From RGIG1959 sp051877215 (GTDB taxonomy: Bacteria > Bacillota > Clostridia > Oscillospirales > Acutalibacteraceae): DNA of 34,544 bases. The notes beneath the pieces were generated by a model. The model searched no databases, had not been told where the DNA came from, and worked only from the letters and a program-made list of their open reading frames with translations. Below, one piece after another: positions 16,732-25,469 of the stretch (positions within the stretch are counted from its first letter, which is position 1; each line of letters opens with the position of its first letter). The DNA is taken from NCBI GenBank assembly GCA_051877215.1, contig JBJEIR010000158.1, forward strand, positions 1-34,544, given 5' to 3'. The translations under genes and the position numbers were made by a program.

Positions 16732-18921
16732 ATGCTGAAACGACCGTTTTTCATCATAGGGGCCGCCTCTTTTTTTACCGCGCTTTTGTGCGCCTTTCTC
16801 CCCGCGGCGGTTTTGGCCGTTGCCGCGGGACTCACAGCGGCGGCGCTCATCGTGATTTGGCTTGTGCGGGTGCCGCGCGCCGTTCAAAAAGCGGTGACGC
16901 TTGCCGCCGTGTCGGCGCTTGTGATCGGCGGACTGTATCTGCTCAAAAATCAAACGGTCGTCCTGCCCGCCCTTTCTTACAGCGGGCAGACGGTGCAGGC
17001 GACGGTGCAGATTAAGGAGCCCGCCTCGTCCGACCGCTCGTATATCGTCGAGGCCAAGGAGGGCGACCTGCCGACAGGTACACGGCTGTGCCTTTGGGTG
17101 GGAGAGAACGAAGCAGCGCTCAAAAGCGGCGACTTGCTCCGCGGCTCGTTTGTGCTCACCGCAGCCTTTGATGCGTCGTCCTTGCAGGACGCCGCTTATG
17201 CCCGTGCAAACGGGACCTACCTCTATGCGTGGTCTGCCGGTGCGCCGCTTGTTTATGAGGACGGGCATGAGGCGCTTTTGCCTTGGGAACAAGCGGTGAT
17301 CGCCGTGAGGGAACGGATCCACCGCGAGCTGTATGACCGGCTGCCGCTGTCGCAGGCGGCTCTTTGCGAAAGTGTTTTGCTGGGCGTAAAGGACAATTTG
17401 CCGGATACGCTGTCCGAAGCGTTTCGGGGCGCCGGGGTGTATCATTTGCTGGTGGTATCGGGGCTTCACCTGTCCATGATATCGGGTGCTGTTTTATGGG
17501 CGCTGCGGCGTCTGCGTCTGAGCGAACGGTTATGTGCGGCGATCGCGATGCCGGTTGTGTTTTTCTTTATGATGCTCTGCGGGTTTTCGCCCGCTGTTTT
17601 GCGGGCGGGGATCATGACGCTGTTGATGCTTTTTTCCATCCTTTTGCGCCGTCGGGCGGACGGGCTCAATTCCCTCGGTGCGGCGGCAGCGCTGATGCTG
17701 CTTGCGAATCCGTTTGCCGCCTGCGACATCGGAATGCAGCTTTCGTTTGCGGCGACGGCGGGATTGCTGCTTCTCTGTCCCATATGGGACAGAGAGGTGA
17801 CCGCGCGCGTACTGCCGCAGAATAAAAAAGCGGCCGCCGTTTTGCGCTTTGCGGTATCGCTTGTTGGGGTATCGGTGTGTGCGACGCTTGCCACCATGCC
17901 GCTTTCGGCACTGTATTTTTCAGAGCTGTCGTCGCTCTTTTTGGCGGGAAATCTGTTGTGCGTCCTGCCCGCCTGTGCGCTCATTGTGTTGTGCGCGCTG
18001 TCGTTGGTGACGGCGCTTATTCCGTTTTTGGATCTCCTCTGCAACGGCTTGTTTTGGCTTGTAAAAGTTTTGTGCGACCGGATGATCGCCGTGACGGGAT
18101 GGCTTTCCTCTCTGCCGTTTTCAACGGTTTTTGCCGGAGAACCGTATTTGATTTTGTGGCTGTTCGGGCTGGCGGTTTTGCCGCCGCTCGGGTATGTACT
18201 GTATCGCAGGCGCGGCGCCGTCTGTGTGCTGTCGGCGCTGGCTTTGATTTTGTTGCTCGGCACGGGTATTACGAATGTCATGAGAGACGGCGTCGCCTTT
18301 ATAACGGCCGCGGACAGCAAAACGGCGGCTTTTGTCGTGCAGGAGAGCGACGGGTGCGGAATGGTTTTCGGCGGTGACGGCAAGGCGCTGAAAAGCGCGT
18401 GCCGAACACTGAAGAATAGGGGGATTAACGAGCTTTCATGGCTTGTTTGGCTCAACGAGCCGGCTGTGCAGACGATTGATTTGTCCGCGCTTGCCGTGCC
18501 GATTGATCGTCTGATCCTGTGTGAACGTGCAGAATCGTATACGGCACTGCCGACGGCGGAGCAGGTCATGTGCTTGACAGACGAAAAGGTATACGCTCTT
18601 TCAAAAAACAGCTCGCTGGAGCGCCGAAAAGACTTTTGGCGTCTCTCTGTCGGGGAAACCTCGCTGCTTCTCTGCCCGAAAAACAGCGATGCGGCACTGC
18701 TGCCCGCGGCGTGGCGTTCGTGCGATGTGTTGCTGTATCAGACACTTTTGCCCGTTCACACAGACCTGCTGCAAGCGGATATGGCGATTTGCTTTTGCGC
18801 CGAAAGGGATGCGCCCGACGATGCGGCCGCCCCGTGCGGCGCCCATGTGCTTCTGACTCCCTCGACCGACGGCGCGCGCTCCTTTATGACGCGCGGGCAT
18901 GGCGATATTACCCTGCGCTGA
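16732..18921 (+). CDS. comEC: ComEC/Rec2-family DNA-uptake channel with degenerate hydrolase domain
   Basis: The 729-residue polytopic protein starts with hydrophobic segments and a DUF4131-like soluble part (about 1-170). The ComEC competence core follows, with ESVLLGVKDNLP, FRGAGVYHLLVVSGLHLSMIS (about 212-250) and a series of membrane helices to about 520. ComEC forms the inner-membrane channel for single-stranded DNA in transformation. The C-terminal about 210 residues sit where most homologues have a metallo-beta-lactamase domain. The expected DVGQGD and HxHxDH-type motifs are not visible; the position equivalent to SHxDxDH reads VWLNEPAV. The domain therefore looks catalytically dead. 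SD AGAGAGG precedes the ATG. comEA is not in the window. Confidence 0.88.
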   Translation: MLKRPFFIIGAASFFTALLCAFLPAAVLAVAAGLTAAALIVIWLVRVPRAVQKAVTLAAVSALVIGGLYLLKNQTVVLPALSYSGQTVQATVQIKEPASSDRSYIVEAKEGDLPTGTRLCLWVGENEAALKSGDLLRGSFVLTAAFDASSLQDAAYARANGTYLYAWSAGAPLVYEDGHEALLPWEQAVIAVRERIHRELYDRLPLSQAALCESVLLGVKDNLPDTLSEAFRGAGVYHLLVVSGLHLSMISGAVLWALRRLRLSERLCAAIAMPVVFFFMMLCGFSPAVLRAGIMTLLMLFSILLRRRADGLNSLGAAAALMLLANPFAACDIGMQLSFAATAGLLLLCPIWDREVTARVLPQNKKAAAVLRFAVSLVGVSVCATLATMPLSALYFSELSSLFLAGNLLCVLPACALIVLCALSLVTALIPFLDLLCNGLFWLVKVLCDRMIAVTGWLSSLPFSTVFAGEPYLILWLFGLAVLPPLGYVLYRRRGAVCVLSALALILLLGTGITNVMRDGVAFITAADSKTAAFVVQESDGCGMVFGGDGKALKSACRTLKNRGINELSWLVWLNEPAVQTIDLSALAVPIDRLILCERAESYTALPTAEQVMCLTDEKVYALSKNSSLERRKDFWRLSVGETSLLLCPKNSDAALLPAAWRSCDVLLYQTLLPVHTDLLQADMAICFCAERDAPDDAAAPCGAHVLLTPSTDGARSFMTRGHGDITLR

Positions 18922-18968
18922 GCCGCAAACGGGAACGCGCGGCGGCTGCTTTTTAGCCGCAAGAAAAA

Positions 18969-18997
18969 TTGCCTTTTTTCTCTTTGTGTGATAAAAT
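18969..18997 (+). promoter_or_regulatory. Promoter for queH
   Basis: TTGCCT (18969-18974), 17 bases, TAAAAT (18992-18997), about 64 bases before the queH ATG. A GCGGCT/AGCCGC stem (18942-18960) just upstream may mark the end of comEC but lacks a U-run. Confidence 0.6.
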
Positions 18998-19060
18998 ATA
19001 GGATAGGATAAAAAACCGAAAAACGGCGACCGTATTGTCGGCGGGGAGGTGTGCCCGGTT

Positions 19061-19735
19061 ATGAAACAGCTTACCTATCAGCAGCAGCTGGATGAGACGC
19101 TTGCCGCACTGCACAGCGAGGGGAAAATCCCGACGCTTCTTTTGCATGCTTGCTGTGCGCCGTGCAGCTCGTATACGCTGGAATACCTGAACGCGCATTT
19201 TGACATCACCGTTTTGTTTTACAATCCGAATATCTCCTCCGAGGAGGAGTATCAAAAGCGCATTTTGGAGGAACAGCGCTTTTTGAAGGAATATCCCTTC
19301 ACGCGTCCGGTTCATTTCGTTGAAGGACCCTATGAGCCCGCACGCTTTCGGGAGGCGGTCAAGGGACTGGAAGCTCTGCCGGAGGGCGGGGAGCGCTGCT
19401 ACCGGTGCTATGAATTGCGGCTGCGCGAGAGCGCCGCGTATGCCGCTTTGAACGGGTTTGAATATTTCACCACGACCCTTTCCATCAGTCCGCACAAAAA
19501 TGCCCGCTGGCTCAATGAAATCGGCAAGCGCCTTGAACAGGAATACGGGGTGCGGTATCTTGTTTCCGATTTTAAGAAAAAAAACGGGTATCGCCGCTCG
19601 ATTGAGCTGTCGGAGAGGTATCATCTTTACCGCCAAAATTTCTGCGGCTGTGCCTACAGCCGTCGGGAGCGGGAAAGAGCGGATGCACAAAGGGCGGTGC
19701 ATTCGGTCGGAGACGAGCGGATTTTGCAGGAATGA
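19061..19735 (+). CDS. queH: Epoxyqueuosine reductase QueH
   Basis: QueH reduces epoxyqueuosine to queuosine in tRNA, replacing the cobalamin-dependent QueG. The 224-residue protein carries the DUF208 pattern: HACCAPCSSY (Cys 31, 32, 35) near the N terminus, RCYRCYELRL in the middle, TTTLSISPHKN, and a C-terminal GYRRSIELSERYHLYRQNFCGCAYS. These cysteines bind the Fe-S cluster and metal. The frame is open from a GTG at 19049, but ATG 19061 is better placed after GGGGAGG (19043-19049). It has its own promoter and stands alone; no other queuosine gene is nearby. Confidence 0.93.
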   Translation: MKQLTYQQQLDETLAALHSEGKIPTLLLHACCAPCSSYTLEYLNAHFDITVLFYNPNISSEEEYQKRILEEQRFLKEYPFTRPVHFVEGPYEPARFREAVKGLEALPEGGERCYRCYELRLRESAAYAALNGFEYFTTTLSISPHKNARWLNEIGKRLEQEYGVRYLVSDFKKKNGYRRSIELSERYHLYRQNFCGCAYSRRERERADAQRAVHSVGDERILQE

Positions 19736-19745
19736 AAAAAACAAC

Positions 19746-19774
19746 TTGCAAAACCATGCTCGGTGCGTTACAAT
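19746..19774 (+). promoter_or_regulatory. Promoter for the aminotransferase gene
   Basis: TTGCAA (19746-19751), 17 bases, TACAAT (19769-19774), about 49 bases before the chosen ATG. Confidence 0.6.
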
Positions 19775-19822
19775 GATAAAAAATGAGCGCGGTTGCGCAT
19801 ATTGTATGAGGTGGCAATGGAT

Positions 19823-21109
19823 ATGACGGATCTCACACAGGCGACAAAGCAGCAGCTGACGGCACGCCGTGAAGAGCTATTGAAGGAATATGAATCGTAT
19901 AAGGCGCGCGGGCTTCAGCTCGATATGTCCCGCGGCAAGCCGGGGCCGGAGCAGCTTGATTTGACGCTGGATATGCTGGAATGTGTCAATGCGCGCGACG
20001 GATATCGCACCCGTGACGGGATTGACACCCGCAATTACGGCCTGCTCGACGGCATTCCCGAGGCAAAGGAGCTGTTTGCCGATATTTTGGGCGTGTCTGC
20101 GGACAACATCATCGTCGGCGGCAACTCCAGCCTGAATATGATGTTTGATTATATCGCCACCGCCTATGCAAAAGGCGTTTGCGGACAGGAGCCGTGGGGC
20201 AAGCAGGGAGCGGTCAAGTTCCTTTGTCCCGCGCCCGGCTACGACCGCCATTTTGCCATCACCGAATATTTCGGCATTGACATGATCACCGTTCCGATGA
20301 CCCAAACGGGCCCCGATATGGATATGGTTGAGAAAGCGGTCGCCGACCCGCTGGTCAAGGGAATTTGGTGCGTGCCCATGTATTCCAATCCCGAGGGCGT
20401 GACCTATTCCGACGAGACGGTCAGACGCTTTGCGGCGCTGGCGCCTGCCGCGGAGGATTTTCGCATTATGTGGGACAACGCCTATTGTGTCCACCATCTG
20501 ACCGATACGCCGGATCATTTGCTGAATATTTTCGACGAAGCAAAGGCGACGGGGCGGGAGGATATGATTGTCGAATTTACCTCCACCTCCAAAATCAGCT
20601 TTCCCGGCTCGGGATTGGCGGCCATGGCGGCGAGCGCGCGCAACATTGCGGATGTCAAAAGCCGCATGACCGTACAGACGATCGGTTATGACAAGCTGAA
20701 TATGCTGCGGCACATGCGCTTTTTCGGCAATGCCGACGGCGTCAGGGAGCATATGAAGCTGCATGCGGCGCTTTTGCGCCCGCGCTTTGAATTGGTGCTT
20801 TCGATGCTGCGGGATCGGCTCGGCGGCAAAGGGATCGCCTCTTGGCATGAGCCGAAGGGCGGCTATTTTGTCAGTGTCAATCTGCTCGACGGCTGCGCGT
20901 CTGAAACGGCGCGGCTGCTCAAAGAGGCGGGCGTGGTCATCACGGGCGCCGGCGCGACCTATCCTTACGGCAACGATCCGCACGACAGCAATATCCGCTT
21001 GGCTCCGACCTTCCCGCCGATCGACGAGCTGAAAACGGCGATGGAGCTCTTTTGCCTGTGCGCGGAATTGGCGGCGACCGAGAGACTTTTGGAAAAAAAC
21101 GAACGGTGA
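19823..21109 (+). CDS. PLP-dependent aminotransferase (aspartate aminotransferase-like, PF12897)
   Basis: The 428-residue fold-type I aminotransferase belongs to the group resembling actinobacterial AspT. Visible features are the N-terminal LDMSRGKPGPEQLDL, RNYGLLDGIPEAKELFADILG, VGGNSSLNMMFDYIATAYA, VPMYSNPEGVTYS, the PLP aspartate in MWDNAYCVHHL, and the Schiff-base Lys in STSKISFPGSG. A carboxylate-binding Arg occurs in NIRLAPTFPP. Likely activity is Asp or aromatic/Ala transamination with 2-oxoglutarate; the exact substrate is unknown. The frame is open from 19793, but GAGGTGG (19808-19814) is well spaced for ATG 19823. Confidence 0.88.
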   Translation: MTDLTQATKQQLTARREELLKEYESYKARGLQLDMSRGKPGPEQLDLTLDMLECVNARDGYRTRDGIDTRNYGLLDGIPEAKELFADILGVSADNIIVGGNSSLNMMFDYIATAYAKGVCGQEPWGKQGAVKFLCPAPGYDRHFAITEYFGIDMITVPMTQTGPDMDMVEKAVADPLVKGIWCVPMYSNPEGVTYSDETVRRFAALAPAAEDFRIMWDNAYCVHHLTDTPDHLLNIFDEAKATGREDMIVEFTSTSKISFPGSGLAAMAASARNIADVKSRMTVQTIGYDKLNMLRHMRFFGNADGVREHMKLHAALLRPRFELVLSMLRDRLGGKGIASWHEPKGGYFVSVNLLDGCASETARLLKEAGVVITGAGATYPYGNDPHDSNIRLAPTFPPIDELKTAMELFCLCAELAATERLLEKNER

Positions 21110-21143
21110 TTTTGTAAAAAAAGGGTTCAAATCACCTGAAAAT

Positions 21144-21180
21144 CGTCGGGAAAGATTGACTTTCCCGACGGTTTCTTTTA
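21144..21180 (+). terminator. Terminator after the aminotransferase gene
   Basis: An 11-bp perfect stem, CGTCGGGAAAG (21144-21154) and CTTTCCCGACG (21160-21170), with loop ATTGA, followed by GTTTCTTTTA. It overlaps the secD promoter. Confidence 0.85.
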
Positions 21181-21184
21181 TAAT
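21156..21184 (+). promoter_or_regulatory. secDF promoter embedded in the upstream terminator
   Basis: TTGACT (21156-21161), 17 bases, TATAAT (21179-21184). The -35 hexamer occupies the loop and the first base pairs of the terminator's 3' arm; the -10 directly follows its T-run. Confidence 0.8.
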
Positions 21185-21276
21185 AAGGATATTGTGTTGT
21201 GTTGCGTCCGTGCGAGAACGCCTTTCTTCCCGCACGAACACAGACGCGCGAATTTATATCGTGGAGGGGCTAGCCG

Positions 21277-22701
21277 ATGAAGCGAACACCAAAGGGCATT
21301 TTCTTCGTCGTCGCCTTGTTGATTGTAGCTTTGACATACACCTCGTTCTTCGGTGTATACAAATATTACGGCGACAGGCGCGATACAGTTATCCGCGGAG
21401 CGGCGGATATTCGATTCGGTATTGATATCCGCGGCGGCGTGGATGTCACATTCGGACCGAAGGATGAGTCGATTGACGCGACGGAATCACAGGTCAATGC
21501 GATCAAGAGTATTATTGAGCAGCGTTTGGTTGGCGAGAATATCACCGACTATGAATGCTATGCAGATGTCAATAATCAGCAGGTGATCGTGCGTTTCCCG
21601 TGGCAGAGCGATGAGGCGGATTATGACGCTTCCGCCGCCATTGCGGAGCTCGGTGAGACCGCGCAACTTGCATTTTATATCGGCAGCGAGACCAAAACCG
21701 AAACGGATTCCGAGGGTGTGCAGCACACGGTTCCGAGCGGCGAGCTGGTGCTGACCGGAGACGGCGTTTCCAACGCGGAAGCGGTTTGGCAGTCAGACGA
21801 CAACGGCAACAGAGAGCCGGTCGTCAAGCTGACGCTGCAAGGCGACGCCGTTCAGGCGTTTGCCAACGCGACCGAAAAACAGGCGGCCAGCAAGGGCTCC
21901 ATTTCCATTTGGCTTGATGAAACGATGATTTCCAATCCTACGGTACAGGCGCACATCACGGACGGCACGGCGATCATTTCCGGCTCGTTTGAGACATTCT
22001 CCGATGCGCAGAGCCTTGCCAATAAGATCAATGCCGGCGCCCTGCCGTTTGAGATCGAGGCCAAATCGTATGCGACGCTGTCCCCGACACTCGGTGAGAA
22101 GGCGCTTGACGCGATGGTGATGGCGGGACTGATCGCCTTTTGCATTGTGGCGCTGTATGTGATCTTCTGGTACCGTTTGCCCGGCTTTGTGGCGGTGATT
22201 GCCCTGATGGGACAAATCGCCGGATCGCTGGCCGCCATCTCCGGTTATTTCAGCTTCTTTGACAGCTTCACGCTGACCCTGCCCGGTATCGCCGGTATTC
22301 TGCTTTCCATCGGTATCGGCGTCGATGCCAATGTCATCACCGCTGAGCGTGTGCGCGAGGAGATTCGCAGAGGAAAGACCATTGACGGAGCCATCCGAAC
22401 CGGTTCAAAGAACTCTTTCTGGGCGATTTTTGACGGCAACATCACCGTTTTGATTGTCGCAGTCGTTCTGATGGGCGTGTTCGGCCCGCCTTCGAGCTTC
22501 TGGGCGACGATCCTTTCCTGGGCGCTCTTTATGTTCCCCGCCTCTACGACCGGTATGGTATATTCGTTCGGTTATACCCTTTTTGTCGGCGTGGTGCTGA
22601 ACTTTGTGATGGGTGTTGCGCTGTCCCGACTGATGCTCCGTTCCATCTCGCGGTTTAAAATTTTCCGCAATCCGTGGCTGTATGGAGGTGAGCGCAAATG
22701 A
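21277..22701 (+). CDS. secD: Protein translocase subunit SecD
   Basis: An RND-superfamily membrane subunit that uses the proton-motive force to help Sec-exported proteins leave the translocon. The 474-residue protein has an N-terminal transmembrane helix, the family motif region FGIDIRGGVDVTFGP (about 47-61), and a large extracytoplasmic P1 domain (about 60-265). The C-terminal half has five membrane segments, with IALMGQIAGSLAA and the signature GIAGILLSIGIGVDANVITAERVREEIRRG. This is the short, separate Gram-positive form. The ATG at 21277 follows TGGAGGGG. The stop overlaps the secF start by four bases. Confidence 0.96.
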   Translation: MKRTPKGIFFVVALLIVALTYTSFFGVYKYYGDRRDTVIRGAADIRFGIDIRGGVDVTFGPKDESIDATESQVNAIKSIIEQRLVGENITDYECYADVNNQQVIVRFPWQSDEADYDASAAIAELGETAQLAFYIGSETKTETDSEGVQHTVPSGELVLTGDGVSNAEAVWQSDDNGNREPVVKLTLQGDAVQAFANATEKQAASKGSISIWLDETMISNPTVQAHITDGTAIISGSFETFSDAQSLANKINAGALPFEIEAKSYATLSPTLGEKALDAMVMAGLIAFCIVALYVIFWYRLPGFVAVIALMGQIAGSLAAISGYFSFFDSFTLTLPGIAGILLSIGIGVDANVITAERVREEIRRGKTIDGAIRTGSKNSFWAIFDGNITVLIVAVVLMGVFGPPSSFWATILSWALFMFPASTTGMVYSFGYTLFVGVVLNFVMGVALSRLMLRSISRFKIFRNPWLYGGERK

Positions 22702-23627
22702 GAAACGAAATAAAATTTGATTTTATTGCACACCGTAAGGTTTTTATGATCATAAGCGCCTGCATTTTGGTGATCGGCTTGATTGTCAATCTGATTTTCG
22801 GTGTGGAGATGGATGTCTCCTTTAAAGGCGGCACGGTTCTCAAGTACAGCTACACCGGCACGATTGACCGCGCCGCGGCCGAGAGCTTCTTTACCGAACA
22901 GCTCGGCAGTAAGGCGACGGTGGAGGTTTCCGAAAGCAGCGGGCTGTCCATTTTGAATGTCTACAGTACGCAGGAGATTTCACTTGATACGCAGAATACG
23001 GTGGAAGCCGCTGCCGCTTCGAAGTATGCAGACAATGAGATCATGTTGGTAGATGCCAACTCACTCAGCCCGACAGTCGGCACGCTGTTCTTCATCAAAT
23101 GTCTGGTTGCGACAGCGCTTGCCTGCCTGTTCTTGGTGGTCTATGTTGCTTTCCGCTTCCGCAAGATCGGCGGTGTATCCGCCGGGTTGATGGCCATTGC
23201 GGCGCTTGTACACGATCTGTTGATCGTATACTTTACATTCGTGATTTTCCGTATTCCCCTTAACGATAACTTCGTGGCGGTCATCCTCACCATTCTCGGC
23301 TACTCTCTCAATGATACCATCGTCATCTATGACCGTATCCGCGAGAACCGCCAGCGCATGGGCGCGTCGTCCGATATCAACGAGGTGGTCAACGCCAGCT
23401 TGCAGCAGTCGTTCCGCCGTACTTTGAACACCACTATTACAACCGGCATTGTGGTGCTGACGCTTGTGATCGTTGCGCTGACCCAAAATCTGGAGTCGAT
23501 CATCAGCTTTGCCGTGCCGCTGCTGTTCGGTGTGATTTCCGGCTTCTACAGCTCGACCTTCCTCTGCTCGCCCGTGTGGGCGCTGTGGGTTTCGCACCGT
23601 GCCAAGAAATCCGGCAAGAAAGCATAA
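22698..23627 (+). CDS. secF: Protein translocase subunit SecF
   Basis: The partner of SecD, 309 residues. It has an N-terminal transmembrane helix, then VEMDVSFKGGTVLKYSYTG (SecF motif), a short extracytoplasmic domain, and membrane segments with GLMAIAALVHDLLIVY and the hallmark GYSLNDTIVIYDRIRENR. RTLNTTITTGIVVLTL follows. Translation starts within the secD stop (ATGA overlap) with GGAGGTGAG upstream, so the two are made in equal amounts. It ends before a strong terminator. Confidence 0.96.
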   Translation: MRNEIKFDFIAHRKVFMIISACILVIGLIVNLIFGVEMDVSFKGGTVLKYSYTGTIDRAAAESFFTEQLGSKATVEVSESSGLSILNVYSTQEISLDTQNTVEAAAASKYADNEIMLVDANSLSPTVGTLFFIKCLVATALACLFLVVYVAFRFRKIGGVSAGLMAIAALVHDLLIVYFTFVIFRIPLNDNFVAVILTILGYSLNDTIVIYDRIRENRQRMGASSDINEVVNASLQQSFRRTLNTTITTGIVVLTLVIVALTQNLESIISFAVPLLFGVISGFYSSTFLCSPVWALWVSHRAKKSGKKA

Positions 23628-23675
23628 GCCGCTTTTGTCAAAACGGCTCTTTGCGCAAAACAAATACTCAAACAG

Positions 23676-23720
23676 AAAGCCCCCTGCTGCGTTTCTGATG
23701 TGCAGCAGGGGGCTTTTATT
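23676..23720. terminator. Strong terminator after secF (bidirectional)
   Basis: A 15-bp perfect stem, AAAGCCCCCTGCTGC (23676-23690) with its complement at 23702-23716, then TTTTATT. A less ideal U-run on the other strand may stop the convergent oxidoreductase transcript. The rest of 23628-23832 holds no recognisable gene. Confidence 0.9.
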
Positions 23721-23832
23721 ATCCTTCAAAAAGAGCCTGCGCCGTTTTTGTCTGTCAAAAGCGTTTGCGGTTTTCTGCGTAAAGGGGGAGCGGTCTGCAC
23801 GGCAGACGGAGAGATTGTCAAAAAAGACGTCA

Positions 23833-24618
23833 TTATGCGCTTTTTTCTCCCTGTATCTGCGGCTTTGCCGAGCTGCCTTTCGGGTTGTTATGCCGAGCGG
23901 TCGGCTTCCACGGCCTGACGCCGTCAAGCCAGCCCTGCTGTGCCCAATAGCTGCCGTCAAGATAGTCGGGATCGGCTTTATGCAGAGATTTTTGCAGCAT
24001 GCGGCAAAATGAAAATTTGATTTTTGTAATCATATTGGTGTGCGCAGGCTTTGTGTAATCAATGCGGGCAAAGGTTTTCGAAAGCTTTTTCACCTTTTTG
24101 GTAAGCTCGGCCTGTTTTTGCTCGGGGAGCTTATCCCAAAGCGTGTTGCTCATCAATGCGCCGGTGAATATGCCGATTTCGGAAATTCCCCACCAAGACA
24201 GGCTGTGCTTGATATCCTTTGCCGCGGACTTTGCGCCCGCTCCCAAACATTGTGTTAATATGACCGCTCGTTTTCCAAACATTTCGGGAGCGGGGCGGTG
24301 CGGGATCCAACGGTAGGCAAAATGATCAAGAAACGATTTCATCGCGCCGGTAACATGAAAAACATAGGCGGGGGAGGTCATCACAATCAGATCCGCTTCC
24401 AAAAGCGCCTGTTCGATTGCGCGGATTGTCTCGGCATCCTTGCAGGTGCTTTCTCCTTTTAATACGCAGTTGGTACAGCCGATGCAGAAATTCGGACAGT
24501 CCTTTGGAAGAAAATACTCCGTAATGTCCGCGTTATCTTTGAACGCCGACAAAAATATCTCTTTGAGCCGATAGGTCACGCCGTGCTTTTCCGTTCCGTT
24601 TATGACGGTGATTTTCAT
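23833..24618 (-). CDS. Flavodoxin-like NAD(P)H-dependent FMN oxidoreductase
   Basis: The 261-residue protein has a flavodoxin-like fold of the NADPH-dependent FMN reductase/iron-sulfur flavoprotein type. The N terminus ITVINGTEKHGVTYRLKEIF is the FMN phosphate loop region. A cysteine cluster CPNFCIGCTNCVLKGESTC (about 42-60) resembles the compact cysteine motif of iron-sulfur flavoproteins. The segment LIVMTSPAYVFHVTGAMKSFLDH is the second FMN-binding loop. The C-terminal about 80 residues are basic and extend beyond the core. It lies three bases behind the tetR gene and is thus co-transcribed and probably repressed by it. Its substrate, perhaps a quinone or nitro-compound, is unknown. Confidence 0.85.
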   Translation of the reverse strand: MKITVINGTEKHGVTYRLKEIFLSAFKDNADITEYFLPKDCPNFCIGCTNCVLKGESTCKDAETIRAIEQALLEADLIVMTSPAYVFHVTGAMKSFLDHFAYRWIPHRPAPEMFGKRAVILTQCLGAGAKSAAKDIKHSLSWWGISEIGIFTGALMSNTLWDKLPEQKQAELTKKVKKLSKTFARIDYTKPAHTNMITKIKFSFCRMLQKSLHKADPDYLDGSYWAQQGWLDGVRPWKPTARHNNPKGSSAKPQIQGEKSA

Positions 24619-24621
24619 TGC

Positions 24622-25194
24622 TTACACCTCCAAAATGTTGTGCAAAATCTGTTTGTGAAATGCTCGGCGCTCCTCCTCGTTTGTCAGGTCAACGCCGAGT
24701 GTCTGCCATACGGCATCGCGCCTTAAAAACGCCTGTTGCATCACCGCAATGAGGCAGAAGGTCTTTTGCTTTACGGTGTCTTCGTCCCAATCGGGGCGGC
24801 AGGCCGCAACGAGAGGCAGATATGCCGCATAGGTCCTCCCGGTGTTGTCGTTGGCTTTGGGGGCTCGCATATCGCCGATGATGGAAACTTTGGATACGGC
24901 GTCATGCTCGAACAAAAAGGTAAAGGTCATGCTTCCGAGAGCATCCAGCTTTTCCAAGGGCGTGAGACCTTGCGTTGTCTCTCCTATCGCCTGAAATCGC
25001 TCCACAATGCCGTTTATGATGCGCTCTACGCATAATTCGATGAGCGCCTCCTTGCTTTTAAAGTGATAATTCACAAGCCCCAATCCGACGCCCGCTCTTT
25101 TGCAGATTTCGCGAACGGTGATTTCATCGAGGCGCTCGCCCTTTTCCTCAATCAATGCGACGGTCGCCTGTATCATTGCTTCTTTATTATCCAT
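24622..25194 (-). CDS. TetR/AcrR-family transcriptional regulator
   Basis: The 190-residue regulator has an N-terminal TetR helix-turn-helix: ITVREICKRAGVGLGLVNYHFKSKEALIELCVE (shown in part; about 24-56), with the family's YxHFxSKxxL ending. The C-terminal ligand-binding part is not diagnostic. The gene precedes the flavin oxidoreductase in the same operon. Two palindromes surround its promoter, which implies autorepression relieved by an unidentified inducer. SD is AAAAAGGGG before ATG 25194. Confidence 0.92.
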   Translation of the reverse strand: MDNKEAMIQATVALIEEKGERLDEITVREICKRAGVGLGLVNYHFKSKEALIELCVERIINGIVERFQAIGETTQGLTPLEKLDALGSMTFTFLFEHDAVSKVSIIGDMRAPKANDNTGRTYAAYLPLVAACRPDWDEDTVKQKTFCLIAVMQQAFLRRDAVWQTLGVDLTNEEERRAFHKQILHNILEV

Positions 25195-25228
25195 TGTTAA
25201 GCCCCTTTTTCATACGCAGGTTCCTTTT

Positions 25229-25276
25229 TTGAACATTGTTCAAACATATTATACTGAACGCTGTTCAAAAAGTCAA
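25229..25276 (-). promoter_or_regulatory. tetR promoter with two operator palindromes
   Basis: On the minus strand TTGACT (25276-25271), 17 bases, TATAAT (25253-25248). Two related palindromes flank the -10: TGAACGCTGTTCA (plus 25255-25267) fills the spacer and TTGAACATTGTTCAA (25229-25243) lies just downstream, centres 25 bases apart. They share TGAAC-N3-GTTCA and are the likely binding sites of the encoded TetR protein. Confidence 0.85.
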
Positions 25277-25316
25277 GAGCCCCGTTTGACGAATGAACGC
25301 GGTTGTTTTGGGACAT

Positions 25317-25361
25317 AGAAAAAGACAGCGTAAAAAAGCAGTTGTCTCTTTTACGCTGTCT
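25317..25361 (-). terminator. Terminator of the sirtuin operon
   Basis: On the minus strand AGACAGCGTAAAA (25361-25349) pairs with TTTTACGCTGTCT (25335-25323) and is followed by TTTTC. It lies 109 bases beyond the sirtuin stop. Those 109 bases carry no convincing gene. Confidence 0.8.
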
Positions 25362-25469
25362 GTCTTTTCTGCCGACATTTGCAAAGGGAGAATTGTTTGA
25401 TCGTTTTTTTGACCGATATCGGCAAGAGGTCATATCGCTTTTTCTTTACGCATGCGGCCGTATCATTTT

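Noticed and set aside
25197..25433. Minus-strand 78-residue frame between the sirtuin and tetR genes
   Set aside because: It contains the sirtuin terminator and the tetR promoter/operators, and its protein resembles nothing.
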